Source: JBEKIK01 sp963838495
GTDB lineage: Bacteria; Planctomycetota; Planctomycetia; Pirellulales; Thermoguttaceae
Assembly (NCBI GenBank): GCA_963838495.1
Contig: CAWIRC010000001.1
Coordinates: 2,356,001-2,420,000, forward strand
DNA length: 64,000 nt
Reading direction: 5' to 3'
This document shows, piece after piece, positions 27,986 through 36,245 of the stretch. Position 1 is the stretch's first letter. The number at the start of each line of letters is the position of its first letter. The notes below the pieces were generated by a model that worked only from the letters and a program-made list of their open reading frames with translations, was not told where the DNA came from and did not search any database. The translations under genes were made by a program, and so were the position numbers.

Positions 27986-30673
27986 CTAAATCACGTTTTT
28001 GCTCACCAGGACCACGTCTTCTTCCTGCTTGTCGTTTATTTCGAAGCCGCGGTTGCGGAAGGTGGCGATCATGCGGGTATTGTCCTTGGAGGTTTCGGCC
28101 ACGACGCGTTTTACGCCCCATTTTTTGGCCACTTCGCAGCAGTAGTCCGTCAAGAGTCCGCCCAGGCCGTGGCCATGCCAGCGGTCGATGACGATTACGG
28201 CATATTCGGCGGTATCGTGGTTCATATCGGCGACCAGTCGTCCGACGCCGATGAGCTTTCGCTGCCCTTCTTCCTCGACCTCGGCCACTATGCCCAACTC
28301 ACGGTCGTAGTCGATGAAGCAATACCGGGTGGCCATTTCATGGGTGGTTTGCTTGAACAGGTAGCTGAAGCGGAACCACAAGGATTGGGTGGAGCAACTG
28401 CCCAAGAGTTCGTGCCACATGGGCTCGTCCTCGGGCTTGATGGGGCGGAGGATTACGGGCGTGCCGTCTTTCATCTTCCGTTGGGTGACGAATTCTTCCG
28501 GATACGGCCGAATGGCCAGGTGGGCGAACGGCCGGACGGCGTGCACGACCAGGTCGCGATCGATGACCACGCGGGCATCCAGGGCGATTACGTCTTCGGG
28601 CGTGACCAGCAGGGGATTGATGTCGAGTTCCTTGATTTCCGGATAATCGGCCACGAGGTAGGAGAACCGCATGATGATTTCGATGAGGCGGTCGATGTTG
28701 GCCCCGGGCTTGCCGCGGTAGCCTTGCAAAAGCGGCCATGATTTGAGCGATTCAAGCATGCGTCGGGCCAGGGCTTCGTTTAAAGGCGGCAGACCCAAGG
28801 CACGGTCACGGAAGACCTCGGCCGCGATCCCGCCCATGCCGACCATGATCACCGCGCCGAAGATGGGATCCTTTTTGGTTCCCATGATTAGCTCAAAGCT
28901 GTTGGGATAGGTGACCATTTTTTGCACGGTGACGCCGATGATTTCGGCGTCGGGGCGCTTGTCTTTAGCCCGGCAGGTGATTCGATTGAAGGCATCGCGG
29001 ACCTGATTATCGTTGCCCAGGTTGAGCATCACGCCGCCGATGTCGGTCTTGTGGGAGATCTGGGGGGAGTGGATTTTAAGGACCACCGGGTATCCGATGC
29101 GGTGGGCGACTTCCACGGCCTCTTCGGCGGTTCTGGCGGCTTGAGGTTTGGTAACGGGGATTTCGTAGGCCTCTAAAAAGGCCTTGGAAACGTTTTCCGA
29201 AAGGATCTCGCCGCCTTCGGTCAGAATCGTGTCGAACACGCCCCGCAACCGCTTGCGATCAAGGGTGAATTCCAGCGGCATGTCTCGGGGAGTTTCGTGC
29301 AGGATTAGCAGATTCCGGGAATAAGACACGAGGTGCATGAACGCACGGACGGCCTTTTCGGGCGTGCCGTATGTGGGAATGCCTGCCGCGTTGAGCTTTT
29401 GCGTGCCTTCGGCGACCACACGGCCCCCCATCCAAGAGGCCAGGATGGGCTTGTGTGCATGGGCGGCGGCCTTGCTCACTTCCTCGGCCGTGGCAGTGGG
29501 ATCGGTCATGGCCTGCGGTGTGAGGATCACCAATACCGCGTCCACATTCTTATCTTTCAAGACTACTTCCACGGTTTTAGCGAAACGATCGGGCGGGGCG
29601 TCGCCCAGCACGTCGATGGGATTATTGTGCGACCAGCACAGGGGCAGGATATCGTTGAGGGTATCGATGGTTTCCTGGGTGAGCGCGGCCAATTTGCCTT
29701 CATGCTCGATTAGTTTGTCGGTGGTCATCACGCCCGGTCCGCCGGCGTTGGTAATAATCGCCAGGCGATCGCCCTTGGGCTGTTGCTGGCGGGCGAGAAG
29801 TTCGGCGCAGTCGAACATGTCTTCAATCTGGAAGATTCGTTCGATTCCGGCTCGTTGGAAAGCGGCTTCATATACATCATCGACGCCCGCCATTGCCCCG
29901 GTATGCGAGGCGGCGGCCTGGGCCGATTCGGCATAGCGCCCGGCCTTGTAAGCCACGATGGGCTTGGTGCGGGCGAAGGCCCGGGCGGCGGACATGAATT
30001 CCCGCGATTCGCTGATGGATTCGATGTAAAGGATGATAGAGCGGGTTTCGGTGGCCGAGCCGAAATAGTCGATCAAGTCGCCCATGCTCACGTCGAGCAT
30101 GTTGCCCACCGACACGAAATATGAAAAACCGATGCCCTCGTCCAAGGCCCAGTCCAAAACCGAGGTGCAAAGCGCCCCGGATTGGGATATGAATCCGATA
30201 TGTCCCTTGGCCGGCGAGGCGGTGGCAAAGCTGGCGTTGAAATTGATGCCGGGCACTATGATTCCCAGGCAATTCGGGCCGAGGATCCGCATGCCGTCGA
30301 ACTTGTTTTGCTCCTGCAAAATAAGATCCTCGAGCTTTTTGCCTTCGACGCCTATTTCCCGGAACCCGGCAGAAATGATCACCAGTCCGTGCGTGCCTGC
30401 CTCGCCGCATTGGCGGACAATGGTGGGTACGGTGGCAGCGGGCGTGCAAACCACGGCCAGATCAGGGGCGTGCGGCAAACTGGGGATGTCTTTATAAGCT
30501 TGTATGCCTTGAACCGATTCCCGCTTGGGATTAACCGGATATACAACCCCGCGAAAGCCCGAACCAACCAGGTTGCGCAATACGGTATAGCCGACGCTGG
30601 TCGGGGTGTCGCTGGCGCCGATGACAGCCACGCGATGCGGATCAAAAATTTTATCTAAGTTGCGGATACTCAC
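27986..30673 (-). CDS. ADP-forming acyl-CoA synthetase fused to GNAT acetyltransferase
   Basis: 895 residues. Domains in order: CoA-binding Rossmann domain (VAVIGASDTPTSVGYTVLRN), succinyl-CoA-ligase-like domains with the phosphohistidine loop in ASHTGAMAG (about residue 255), ATP-grasp domain (about 480-700; GYPVVLKIHSPQISHKTDIG, VQKMV, DINPLLVTPEDV), and a C-terminal GNAT domain (about 720-895; VIVIDRWHGHGLGGLLTDYC is the acetyl-CoA loop). This is the architecture of Pat/PatZ protein lysine acetyltransferases, which acetylate acetyl-CoA synthetase. Unlike E. coli PatZ, the NDP-forming His and ATP-grasp motifs look intact, so synthetase activity may be retained. Monocistronic. Confidence 0.85.
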   Translation of the reverse strand: MSIRNLDKIFDPHRVAVIGASDTPTSVGYTVLRNLVGSGFRGVVYPVNPKRESVQGIQAYKDIPSLPHAPDLAVVCTPAATVPTIVRQCGEAGTHGLVIISAGFREIGVEGKKLEDLILQEQNKFDGMRILGPNCLGIIVPGINFNASFATASPAKGHIGFISQSGALCTSVLDWALDEGIGFSYFVSVGNMLDVSMGDLIDYFGSATETRSIILYIESISESREFMSAARAFARTKPIVAYKAGRYAESAQAAASHTGAMAGVDDVYEAAFQRAGIERIFQIEDMFDCAELLARQQQPKGDRLAIITNAGGPGVMTTDKLIEHEGKLAALTQETIDTLNDILPLCWSHNNPIDVLGDAPPDRFAKTVEVVLKDKNVDAVLVILTPQAMTDPTATAEEVSKAAAHAHKPILASWMGGRVVAEGTQKLNAAGIPTYGTPEKAVRAFMHLVSYSRNLLILHETPRDMPLEFTLDRKRLRGVFDTILTEGGEILSENVSKAFLEAYEIPVTKPQAARTAEEAVEVAHRIGYPVVLKIHSPQISHKTDIGGVMLNLGNDNQVRDAFNRITCRAKDKRPDAEIIGVTVQKMVTYPNSFELIMGTKKDPIFGAVIMVGMGGIAAEVFRDRALGLPPLNEALARRMLESLKSWPLLQGYRGKPGANIDRLIEIIMRFSYLVADYPEIKELDINPLLVTPEDVIALDARVVIDRDLVVHAVRPFAHLAIRPYPEEFVTQRKMKDGTPVILRPIKPEDEPMWHELLGSCSTQSLWFRFSYLFKQTTHEMATRYCFIDYDRELGIVAEVEEEGQRKLIGVGRLVADMNHDTAEYAVIVIDRWHGHGLGGLLTDYCCEVAKKWGVKRVVAETSKDNTRMIATFRNRGFEINDKQEEDVVLVSKNVI

Positions 30674-31018
30674 AGTCTGGACCTCGTTTACACCCTGTAG
30701 GCAATAATACTATGAATGCACAGTCAGTAGAGCCGAATCCCACATTTTACTAATTCGACGCAGGTTACGAAAGGATTAAGGATTAGGTTTAAACCTACTG
30801 TTGCGTAGTTTAGCGGGATTAGATGGATTTATCCGATTAGGGGATATATAACGGGCGAGCGGTCAATGTGGGTATGTCGTGGCTCAAGGATGGGGGATAA
30901 AAACAAATCCCGGGAATTTTCACAAGCCCCATGCGCAAACGCGGGAAAGGATCGCAAGCGGAGCGGATAAAACTCCTTCCCTGGTGCGCGATTAGGCTTA
31001 TTTTCACGCCGCGGATCT
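30674..31018. other. Intergenic gap, nothing recognised
   Basis: Moderately AT-rich. No ORF with plausible codon use, no family repeat, no clear promoter. TTAAGGATTAGGTTTAAACC (about 30777-30797) has a small palindrome GGTTTAAACC. Confidence 0.5.
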
Positions 31019-31885
31019 TTAAGGCAGGCCCATAACGCGGCGGACAATCCAATCGCGGAACGCATCCGGGACGATTTTAAAACCGTGGAAAAGGAAGCGA
31101 TTTCTATAGTGCAGGAAATAACGCGTTTTGGGATTGGGGGCAGTCAAGGCGTGGACCACCGCTCGGACCACCACTTGAACAGGCTCGGCCTGGCTGGCGA
31201 TTTTGGCTATATTTTTTCGCACGACTGCTAAGTCGGGCTCGTAAAGGGCCATGGACCCTCTGGGGATGGCGTTGGCAAGCCGGTCGGCGGCGGCAAAGGA
31301 TTTTTCCCAAATCGGGGTGGCGATTGGTCCGGGCTCGATAACGCAAACGCGAATGCCCCAGGTGCGCAACTCAATGCGCAAGACGTCGGAAACTGCTTCC
31401 ATGGCGAATTTCGAGGCGGCATAGGGTCCTAAATACGGAGTGGCCAGGGACCCGTTTACCGATCCGATGTTTACAATTCTTCCCTTGGCGATTCGCAACA
31501 AGGGCAAAACGGCCTGAGTTACCGCGACTTGTCCGATTACATTTACTTCCAATTGGCGGCGGAAATCCTCGATGGGCACGAGTTCCAAGGGGCCTGTAAC
31601 GCCGATGCCGGCGTTATTCACTAACCCGGCCAGGCCGCGCGGGCCGAGATGCTCTTTGATTTTTGCCGCGGCGATGGAAATGGAGGCGGCGTCGGCAACG
31701 TCGATCATCAAAGGCATCAATAGCGACGAGGCGTTTTTCCGCAGCCTATCGGCCGCTTCTTCCGTGCGAACCCCGGCAAAGACTTGGAACTTACGCCGAT
31801 CAAGTTCCACGGCACAGGCATGGCCTATGCCGGTCGATGTCCCGGTAATTAAAACCGCCGGTGGATGCTGATTGGCTTGTGCCAT
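31019..31885 (-). CDS. Short-chain dehydrogenase/reductase
   Basis: Classical SDR of 288 residues. NAD(P)-binding TGTSTGIGHA (about residues 15-24), NNAGIGVTG, catalytic Ser in VNIGSVNGSLATPYLGPY, and YAASK with the active Tyr and Lys. The arginine-rich RTEEAADRLRK after the second strand suggests NADP preference. The last 40 residues (YFLHYRNRFLFHGFKIVPD) are amphipathic, as in SDRs acting on lipids or retinol-like substrates. The substrate is unknown. Single gene. Confidence 0.87.
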   Translation of the reverse strand: MAQANQHPPAVLITGTSTGIGHACAVELDRRKFQVFAGVRTEEAADRLRKNASSLLMPLMIDVADAASISIAAAKIKEHLGPRGLAGLVNNAGIGVTGPLELVPIEDFRRQLEVNVIGQVAVTQAVLPLLRIAKGRIVNIGSVNGSLATPYLGPYAASKFAMEAVSDVLRIELRTWGIRVCVIEPGPIATPIWEKSFAAADRLANAIPRGSMALYEPDLAVVRKNIAKIASQAEPVQVVVRAVVHALTAPNPKTRYFLHYRNRFLFHGFKIVPDAFRDWIVRRVMGLP

Positions 31886-32036
31886 GCCGATATTATGCCG
31901 GTTTTTTTGTATATTTCAACCTGTAAAGCCGCGACCATTGGTCGCGCTTTGCCGTGCAAAAACAGAGCCGGACCGTGTCGGTCGGGCGGAAAGGATTCGT
32001 GCATTTCGCATGGACGTATAGTGTTAAATGAACGGC

Positions 32037-32061
32037 GAGCGGCCGGCGTCAGCCGGCTGAG
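32037..32061. repeat. Family H palindrome, copy 2
   Basis: GAGCGGCCGGCGTCAGCCGG then CTGAG, differing from the 16179 copy mainly in the centre. Confidence 0.75.
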
Positions 32062-32198
32062 AATCCACAATGCACGCTACATATATCTGAAAAATGCATT
32101 AATTCCAGGCCGACATGGCCCGGCTCATAGAGCTTATCCCAAAACATAAAAAATACAATTATGGCAATATATAATAACAATATACTCTTGGCAAATCA

Positions 32199-32235
32199 GC
32201 CCTCACCCTAACCCTCTCCCAAAGGGAGAGGGGAC
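32199..32235. repeat. Family A repeat, copy A8
   Basis: GCCCTCACCCTAACCCTCTC then CCAAAGGGAGAGGGGAC. Differs from A7 in mtaB by one base, so one of them is a recent move. Confidence 0.88.
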
Positions 32236-32256
32236 TTTTGGGATAAGCCCCGAATC

Positions 32257-33723
32257 TTATTTCACCACCAGCACGAAATAGGCGATAAGCACAATGGCCA
32301 TGATGTACATCAGCCATTTTACGTCGCGGCCCTGGCCGGCAAGGAGTTTTACAATCGGGTAGGCAATGCAGCCCAGGGCCAGGCCGTGGGCGATGGAAAA
32401 GGTCATGGGGATGCCGATGATGATGAGAAAGGAGGGGATGCTTTCGGCGTAGTTTCCCCATTCCACTTTTGTGATGTTCATCATCATCATTGCCCCGACC
32501 ACGACCAGTGCCGGGGCGGTGATGGGCGGATAACTGCCGATCACGGCGATGATGGGGCTGAAAAAAAGCGCCAGCAGGAACAAGGCCGCGGCAGTAAGGG
32601 CGGTCAGGCCGGTGCGCCCGCCTTGTTCCACGCCGGATGCGCTTTCGATAAAGCTGGTCACGGTGCTGGTGCCCAGTGCCGCGCCGGCAACCGTTCCTAG
32701 AGCATCGGAAATGAGAGCCTTGTGCGCCCGGGGCAGGCGATTGTCCTTGATGAATCCGGCCTGCTCGGCCACGCCGATAAGCGTGCCCAGCGTGTCGAAA
32801 AGCACCATGAACAGGAACACCAGAATGAATGGCAGCATGGGCCAGGACGCCGCGCGGACAAGATCCATCTTCAAAAACGTGGGCTCGATGCTCGGTGGCG
32901 CGGAAACCAGCTTCGCCACGTCCGAAAAATCATTCATCGCGGGCAAGGCGAATTTGGTCATCAGCATCGATTCTTCGACGGGCTTGCTGTGGACCACGCC
33001 ATCGCCAAGATACGGCAGGCCCAGGCGCAGGGCCAGGGCCAACAGCCCGCCGGCGATGATGCCCAGGATAATCGAGCCCCGCACACGCCGGGCGTGCAAA
33101 AAAGCCGTTACTATAAGCCCGAAGGCAAAGACAATGATGTCGGGCGAGGAGAATTGCACGTTCATTTTCACGCCGGTGCCGGGATCGGGGATTACCAGGT
33201 GCGTGAATTGCAGACCGATAAAGGCAATGTACAAACCTATGCCCACGGCAATGCCGTTGCGCATGCTGGGGCTGATGGCTTCCATGAGTTTTTCCCGCAC
33301 GCCCAGCACGGAGAGCAGCAGGAACAACACGCCGGAATAAAAAACCACGCCCAGGCCGATTTGCCATTCCGTAGTTGAATTGAGTTGCAGCGTCCCGGCT
33401 GTTACTTGCTCTTCGATCATTAACTTGGCGGCGGGCAACATGCTGAAAACGAAAAAAAAGTTCTCGCCCATGCCCGGGGCCTGGGCAATTGGGTACCGGG
33501 CGTAAAGGCCCATGATGACCGTGGCCAACGCGGCGGAAAGGCACGTGGCCGTGGTGATCGAGCCGAAATCCATGCCGGTTTCCTTGCCGAACATCTTGCC
33601 CGAGAGCACCATCGGCTGCACGACGATGATGTAGGCCATGGTGAGAAAGGTCGTCAGCCCGGCGAGTAGTTCTGTGCGGACAGTGGTCTTGTTTTCGGTA
33701 AGGCGAAAGATTCGGTCGAACAT
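32257..33723 (-). CDS. NCS2-family purine permease (AzgA-like)
   Basis: Proton-coupled nucleobase uptake, by family probably adenine, guanine or hypoxanthine. The ATG read from 33723 (MFDRIFRLTENKTTVRTELL) matches the family start; longer in-frame starts exist. 488 residues with about 13 hydrophobic segments. AzgA-type signatures: AGLTTFLTMAYIIVVQP, NPxx-like region, QAPGMGENFFFVF (the FAPGMGxN pocket), GTSTVTSFIESASGVEQGGRTGL, and DTLGTLIGVAEQAG. No purine-metabolism neighbour is visible. Sits between an SDR and an MFS gene in the same direction. Confidence 0.88.
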   Translation of the reverse strand: MFDRIFRLTENKTTVRTELLAGLTTFLTMAYIIVVQPMVLSGKMFGKETGMDFGSITTATCLSAALATVIMGLYARYPIAQAPGMGENFFFVFSMLPAAKLMIEEQVTAGTLQLNSTTEWQIGLGVVFYSGVLFLLLSVLGVREKLMEAISPSMRNGIAVGIGLYIAFIGLQFTHLVIPDPGTGVKMNVQFSSPDIIVFAFGLIVTAFLHARRVRGSIILGIIAGGLLALALRLGLPYLGDGVVHSKPVEESMLMTKFALPAMNDFSDVAKLVSAPPSIEPTFLKMDLVRAASWPMLPFILVFLFMVLFDTLGTLIGVAEQAGFIKDNRLPRAHKALISDALGTVAGAALGTSTVTSFIESASGVEQGGRTGLTALTAAALFLLALFFSPIIAVIGSYPPITAPALVVVGAMMMMNITKVEWGNYAESIPSFLIIIGIPMTFSIAHGLALGCIAYPIVKLLAGQGRDVKWLMYIMAIVLIAYFVLVVK

Positions 33724-33844
33724 TTTAATACCGGAGAAAAGAGACATTAAATGGTGTTTAACACGGCCTGTTTTTATATCATACCGAGACTTGGAATTGT
33801 CAAACAGTGGGATGAGACATTTGATTTTAATCGTAAAATGTCCC

Positions 33845-35023
33845 TTATTGCACTTGGGCGGCATTTTCAACCTTAACGGCCAACAGTATCAGCCCGGCGG
33901 TCAAAGCCAGGGCCGCGCCGCAGCCGAAGGCGGCCAATGCGCCATAAGCCTGGTACAAGCCGCCGAAGATCAGGCTTGCCGGGAAGGTGCCGATTCCCAC
34001 TGCCAGATTGTACCAGCCATAGGCCGATCCCCTTCGGTCCGCCGCGACCAGATTAGCGACCAGGGTTTTCTCCGCCGATTCGGTGAGGGCATAAAAGGCG
34101 GCGTAGCCCATAAACAGCAGCCAGATCTGCCATTGGGCCGAGGCCACGGCAAAAGCCAGATAAATCAGGGCATAAATGATCCAGCCGCCGAGGATCAACG
34201 GCCTGGAGCCGATTCTATCGACAAGGCGGCCGGCGATCATGTTGCCTCCGCTCTTGAGAATGTGAAACAAGCACCACAGAATCGGCAGCATTATCGTGGC
34301 TACGCCGAGTTCGCCGGCGCGGACCAGGAGAAAGGCATCGCTGGAATTGCCAAGCGTGAAAACCAGCAATGCCAGCAAGTAAATCCGAAAGCCCTTCCCA
34401 AAAGGTTTTAATGACCAGGTCGTTTTTTCCCCGACAGGCGTCGTTCGGGCCGGTTCCCGGAGTCCCAGGGCCAAAAGCCAGACCACAAACAGGCCGGGAA
34501 CTATCGAGAGCAGAAACAAGATGCGGTATTGACCGGGGCAGAACCATAGAAAAACCGCGGCCAAAACCGGACCGATGGCCGCTCCCAGGTGATCCATTGC
34601 CCGGTTGAAACCAAAGGCCCGGCCTCGATTGGCGGACGTGGTGCAGTCGGCCAGCAGCGCGTCGCGGGGCGAATTCCGCACCCCCTTGCCGATGCGATCT
34701 CCCAAACGAATTAACAGCAGTTGCCAGGGCGCCGCAATGACTGCGATTATCGGCCGGGTAAAGGCCGCCAGGGCATATCCAAACAGCACCAATCCCTTGC
34801 GAGAGCCAATGCGGTCGGACCAGCCCCCGGACCAGAGTTTTATGATGCTCGAGGCCGAATCAGCGATTCCTTCAATGGCCCCAAGTATGAACCAATTCCC
34901 GCCCAAAACCGTAAGCAGAAATTGCGGCAGCAAGGGGTAAATCATCTCGCTGGCCACGTCGTTCAAGAAGCTTGCCCATCCCAGCACCTTGACGTTCCGC
35001 GGCAGAGGCTTTTCATCCCTCAT
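33845..35023 (-). CDS. Major facilitator superfamily transporter
   Basis: 392 residues with about 11-12 membrane helices. The opening VKVLGWASFLNDVASEMIYP and the loop-2 motif GGWSDRIGSRKGLVLFGYAL are typical of a group of planctomycete and proteobacterial MFS permeases; the second-half counterpart is GRLVDRIGSRPLILGG. GDRIGKGVRNSPRDALLAD is a further group signature. The substrate is unknown. It lies just downstream of the displaced dnaB 3' fragment (35063-35160), so before the island arrived it probably followed dnaB directly. Confidence 0.86.
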   Translation of the reverse strand: MRDEKPLPRNVKVLGWASFLNDVASEMIYPLLPQFLLTVLGGNWFILGAIEGIADSASSIIKLWSGGWSDRIGSRKGLVLFGYALAAFTRPIIAVIAAPWQLLLIRLGDRIGKGVRNSPRDALLADCTTSANRGRAFGFNRAMDHLGAAIGPVLAAVFLWFCPGQYRILFLLSIVPGLFVVWLLALGLREPARTTPVGEKTTWSLKPFGKGFRIYLLALLVFTLGNSSDAFLLVRAGELGVATIMLPILWCLFHILKSGGNMIAGRLVDRIGSRPLILGGWIIYALIYLAFAVASAQWQIWLLFMGYAAFYALTESAEKTLVANLVAADRRGSAYGWYNLAVGIGTFPASLIFGGLYQAYGALAAFGCGAALALTAGLILLAVKVENAAQVQ

Positions 35024-35062
35024 CCATTACTCCCTCAACTTTGATTTCGCATCCTTTCCTCA

Positions 35063-35160
35063 AAACTCTTCCGCCGCCTACTCGGAGAATTCTTCGTAGG
35101 GTTTTTGGGCGAAGTTTTCGAAGCGGGTGTGCTTGGAGAACCAGGCCAGTTTCACGCCCG
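35063..35160 (-). pseudogene. Displaced dnaB 3' end fragment (left island boundary)
   Basis: 98 bases matching 37872-37969 at 92 positions. Five of the six differences are synonymous (V, L, N, E, E codons); the sixth turns the Tyr codon of FSEYAAEEF into TAG. This is what an att-like duplication at the 3' end of a gene leaves behind, or the relic of another dnaB allele. Confidence 0.8.
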
Positions 35161-35238
35161 GTGCCATTGCTATTTTATCCCGCAGTGCCTTCCCACCCTT
35201 CTCATGGCCGCGCAAGCTTGGGCATGGCGCCCGGCGCC

Positions 35239-35424
35239 TCACTCTATATCAATATCATACCGTGTTGCAGCATTGCCAAACAGTAGGACGGCATGTCCCG
35301 ATTTGAATTGCCAGGTAGGGGGTGTCTTGCCTGATTGGCTTAACTGCCGATACTTGACTCGATCTTCTTCATCTCTAAAATTCTTACATATAGTTTCGTG
35401 AAAGACTTGGCACGCCTTGTGCAA
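35239..35424 (-). CDS. Unrecognised small ORF, possibly a fragment
   Basis: 61 codons: MHKACQVFHETICKNFRDEE, a charged middle, then KSGHAVLLFGNAATRYDIDI. The last 20 residues are echoed, with mostly synonymous-type changes, by a stop-riddled stretch at 35895-35960. That suggests protein-level selection in the past on at least one copy. I do not recognise it and cannot say it is expressed. Confidence 0.3.
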   Translation of the reverse strand: MHKACQVFHETICKNFRDEEDRVKYRQLSQSGKTPPTWQFKSGHAVLLFGNAATRYDIDIE

Positions 35425-35520
35425 TCGTGAACGCTGCCCACGGCAGTGCTAAGTGTTGGCGAAGAACGTATAACGCGCTGTATTCAATCCCAAGTTACTC
35501 TAAAAAAAGGGAAATTGGCC

Positions 35521-35766
35521 ATGCAGTTTGTTTGGTTTATCCTAATAGGTATCGCAGCGGGATGGCTGGCTGGACAAGTGATGAAAGGGGGCGGCTTCGG
35601 CCTTCTGGGCGACCTGGTTGTGGGAGTGATCGGAGCGCTGCTGGGCGGATTCCTGTTCGGCCTGCTCGGCCTGATAGCCACTGGTCTGCTGGGGAGCCTG
35701 ATCACCGCCACGGTCGGAGCGATTGTACTGCTCGCCCTGCTGCGGCTTGTCAAGCGCGGTGTCTAG
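35521..35766 (+). CDS. GlsB/YeaQ/YmgE family membrane protein
   Basis: Small transglycosylase-associated-type membrane protein of 81 residues, a family linked to general stress in many bacteria. Three hydrophobic segments: FVWFILIGIAAGWLAGQVMK, LLGDLVVGVIGALLGGFLFG, and LIATGLLGSLITATVGAIVL, with the family's GxxxGWLAGxxxKGGGFG opening. ATG at 35521 with AGGGA upstream. It is GC-rich, unlike the rest of the island, and lies between its boundary and the repeat-protein gene. Confidence 0.88.
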   Translation: MQFVWFILIGIAAGWLAGQVMKGGGFGLLGDLVVGVIGALLGGFLFGLLGLIATGLLGSLITATVGAIVLLALLRLVKRGV

Positions 35767-36245
35767 CGGACTTGCCTAATCATGCGTTGCGCCCGTCCGG
35801 AAGAATAAAAACGATACTTGACTCAGGCCGATCGGCAGAAACAACTCCTAACCGGACCCCTCATGCCCACGCGAGCGTGGGCATGAGCAGGGCTAGCTCT
35901 ATCTAGATATTATAATACGTTGCAGCATTTCCAAACAATAGGTCGGCATAAATAGATTGGAATTCTAAGGCATATGGTTCTTAGTCCACATAGTCAGTTC
36001 CCAATATCACAATTCACGTTGAAGTAGTAAACTAATTTCTTGACTTGCTTGTATGTCTCGACGCATAATAAGAAAAATGGCTTTGTTTCAAGCCACTCAT
36101 TTCCTATTAAAGATAGATTATCGCTCAAGTAAACAGATAATATATATCAATAATCAGACTGTTTTACACTTCGATCTTTGAGTTGTTAAAATGCCGGTTC
36201 AAAGACTCGGTAGCAAGAGCATCAATGATATGGGAGGGTAAAGCG
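35767..36245. other. AT-rich island spacer
   Basis: Holds a perfect 11-base-pair hairpin (35861-35886), the FGNAAT-type remnant (35895-35960) and about 280 bases of AT-rich DNA leading to the repeat-protein gene. No gene recognised. Confidence 0.5.
35861..35886. terminator. Perfect hairpin TCATGCCCACG-CGAG-CGTGGGCATGA
   Basis: Eleven-pair stem with a four-base loop, 95 bases after the GlsB-family stop. It may end that transcript, although no T-run follows; alternatively it is another mobile palindrome. Confidence 0.45.

Larger units (their letters stand above)
31886..32256. other. Intergenic gap with repeats
   Basis: Contains GCGACCATTGGTCGC (about 31931-31946), GACCGTGTCGGTC (about 31973-31985), repeat H (32037-32061) and repeat A8 (32199-32235). 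No gene. Confidence 0.6.
35024..35520. other. Left part of the dnaB-flanked island
   Basis: Begins with the displaced dnaB 3' end (35063-35160). A minus-strand ORF of 61 codons (35239-35424) ends with HAVLLFGNAATRYDIDIE; a degenerate relative of this end (ADLLFGNAATYYNI) lies at 35895-35960. Both look like remnants of one protein family that I cannot name. No integrase is present. Confidence 0.5.

Noticed and set aside
32257..33870. Longer start for the purine permease
   Set aside because: The extra 49 residues read through intergenic DNA and the family start motif lies at 33723.
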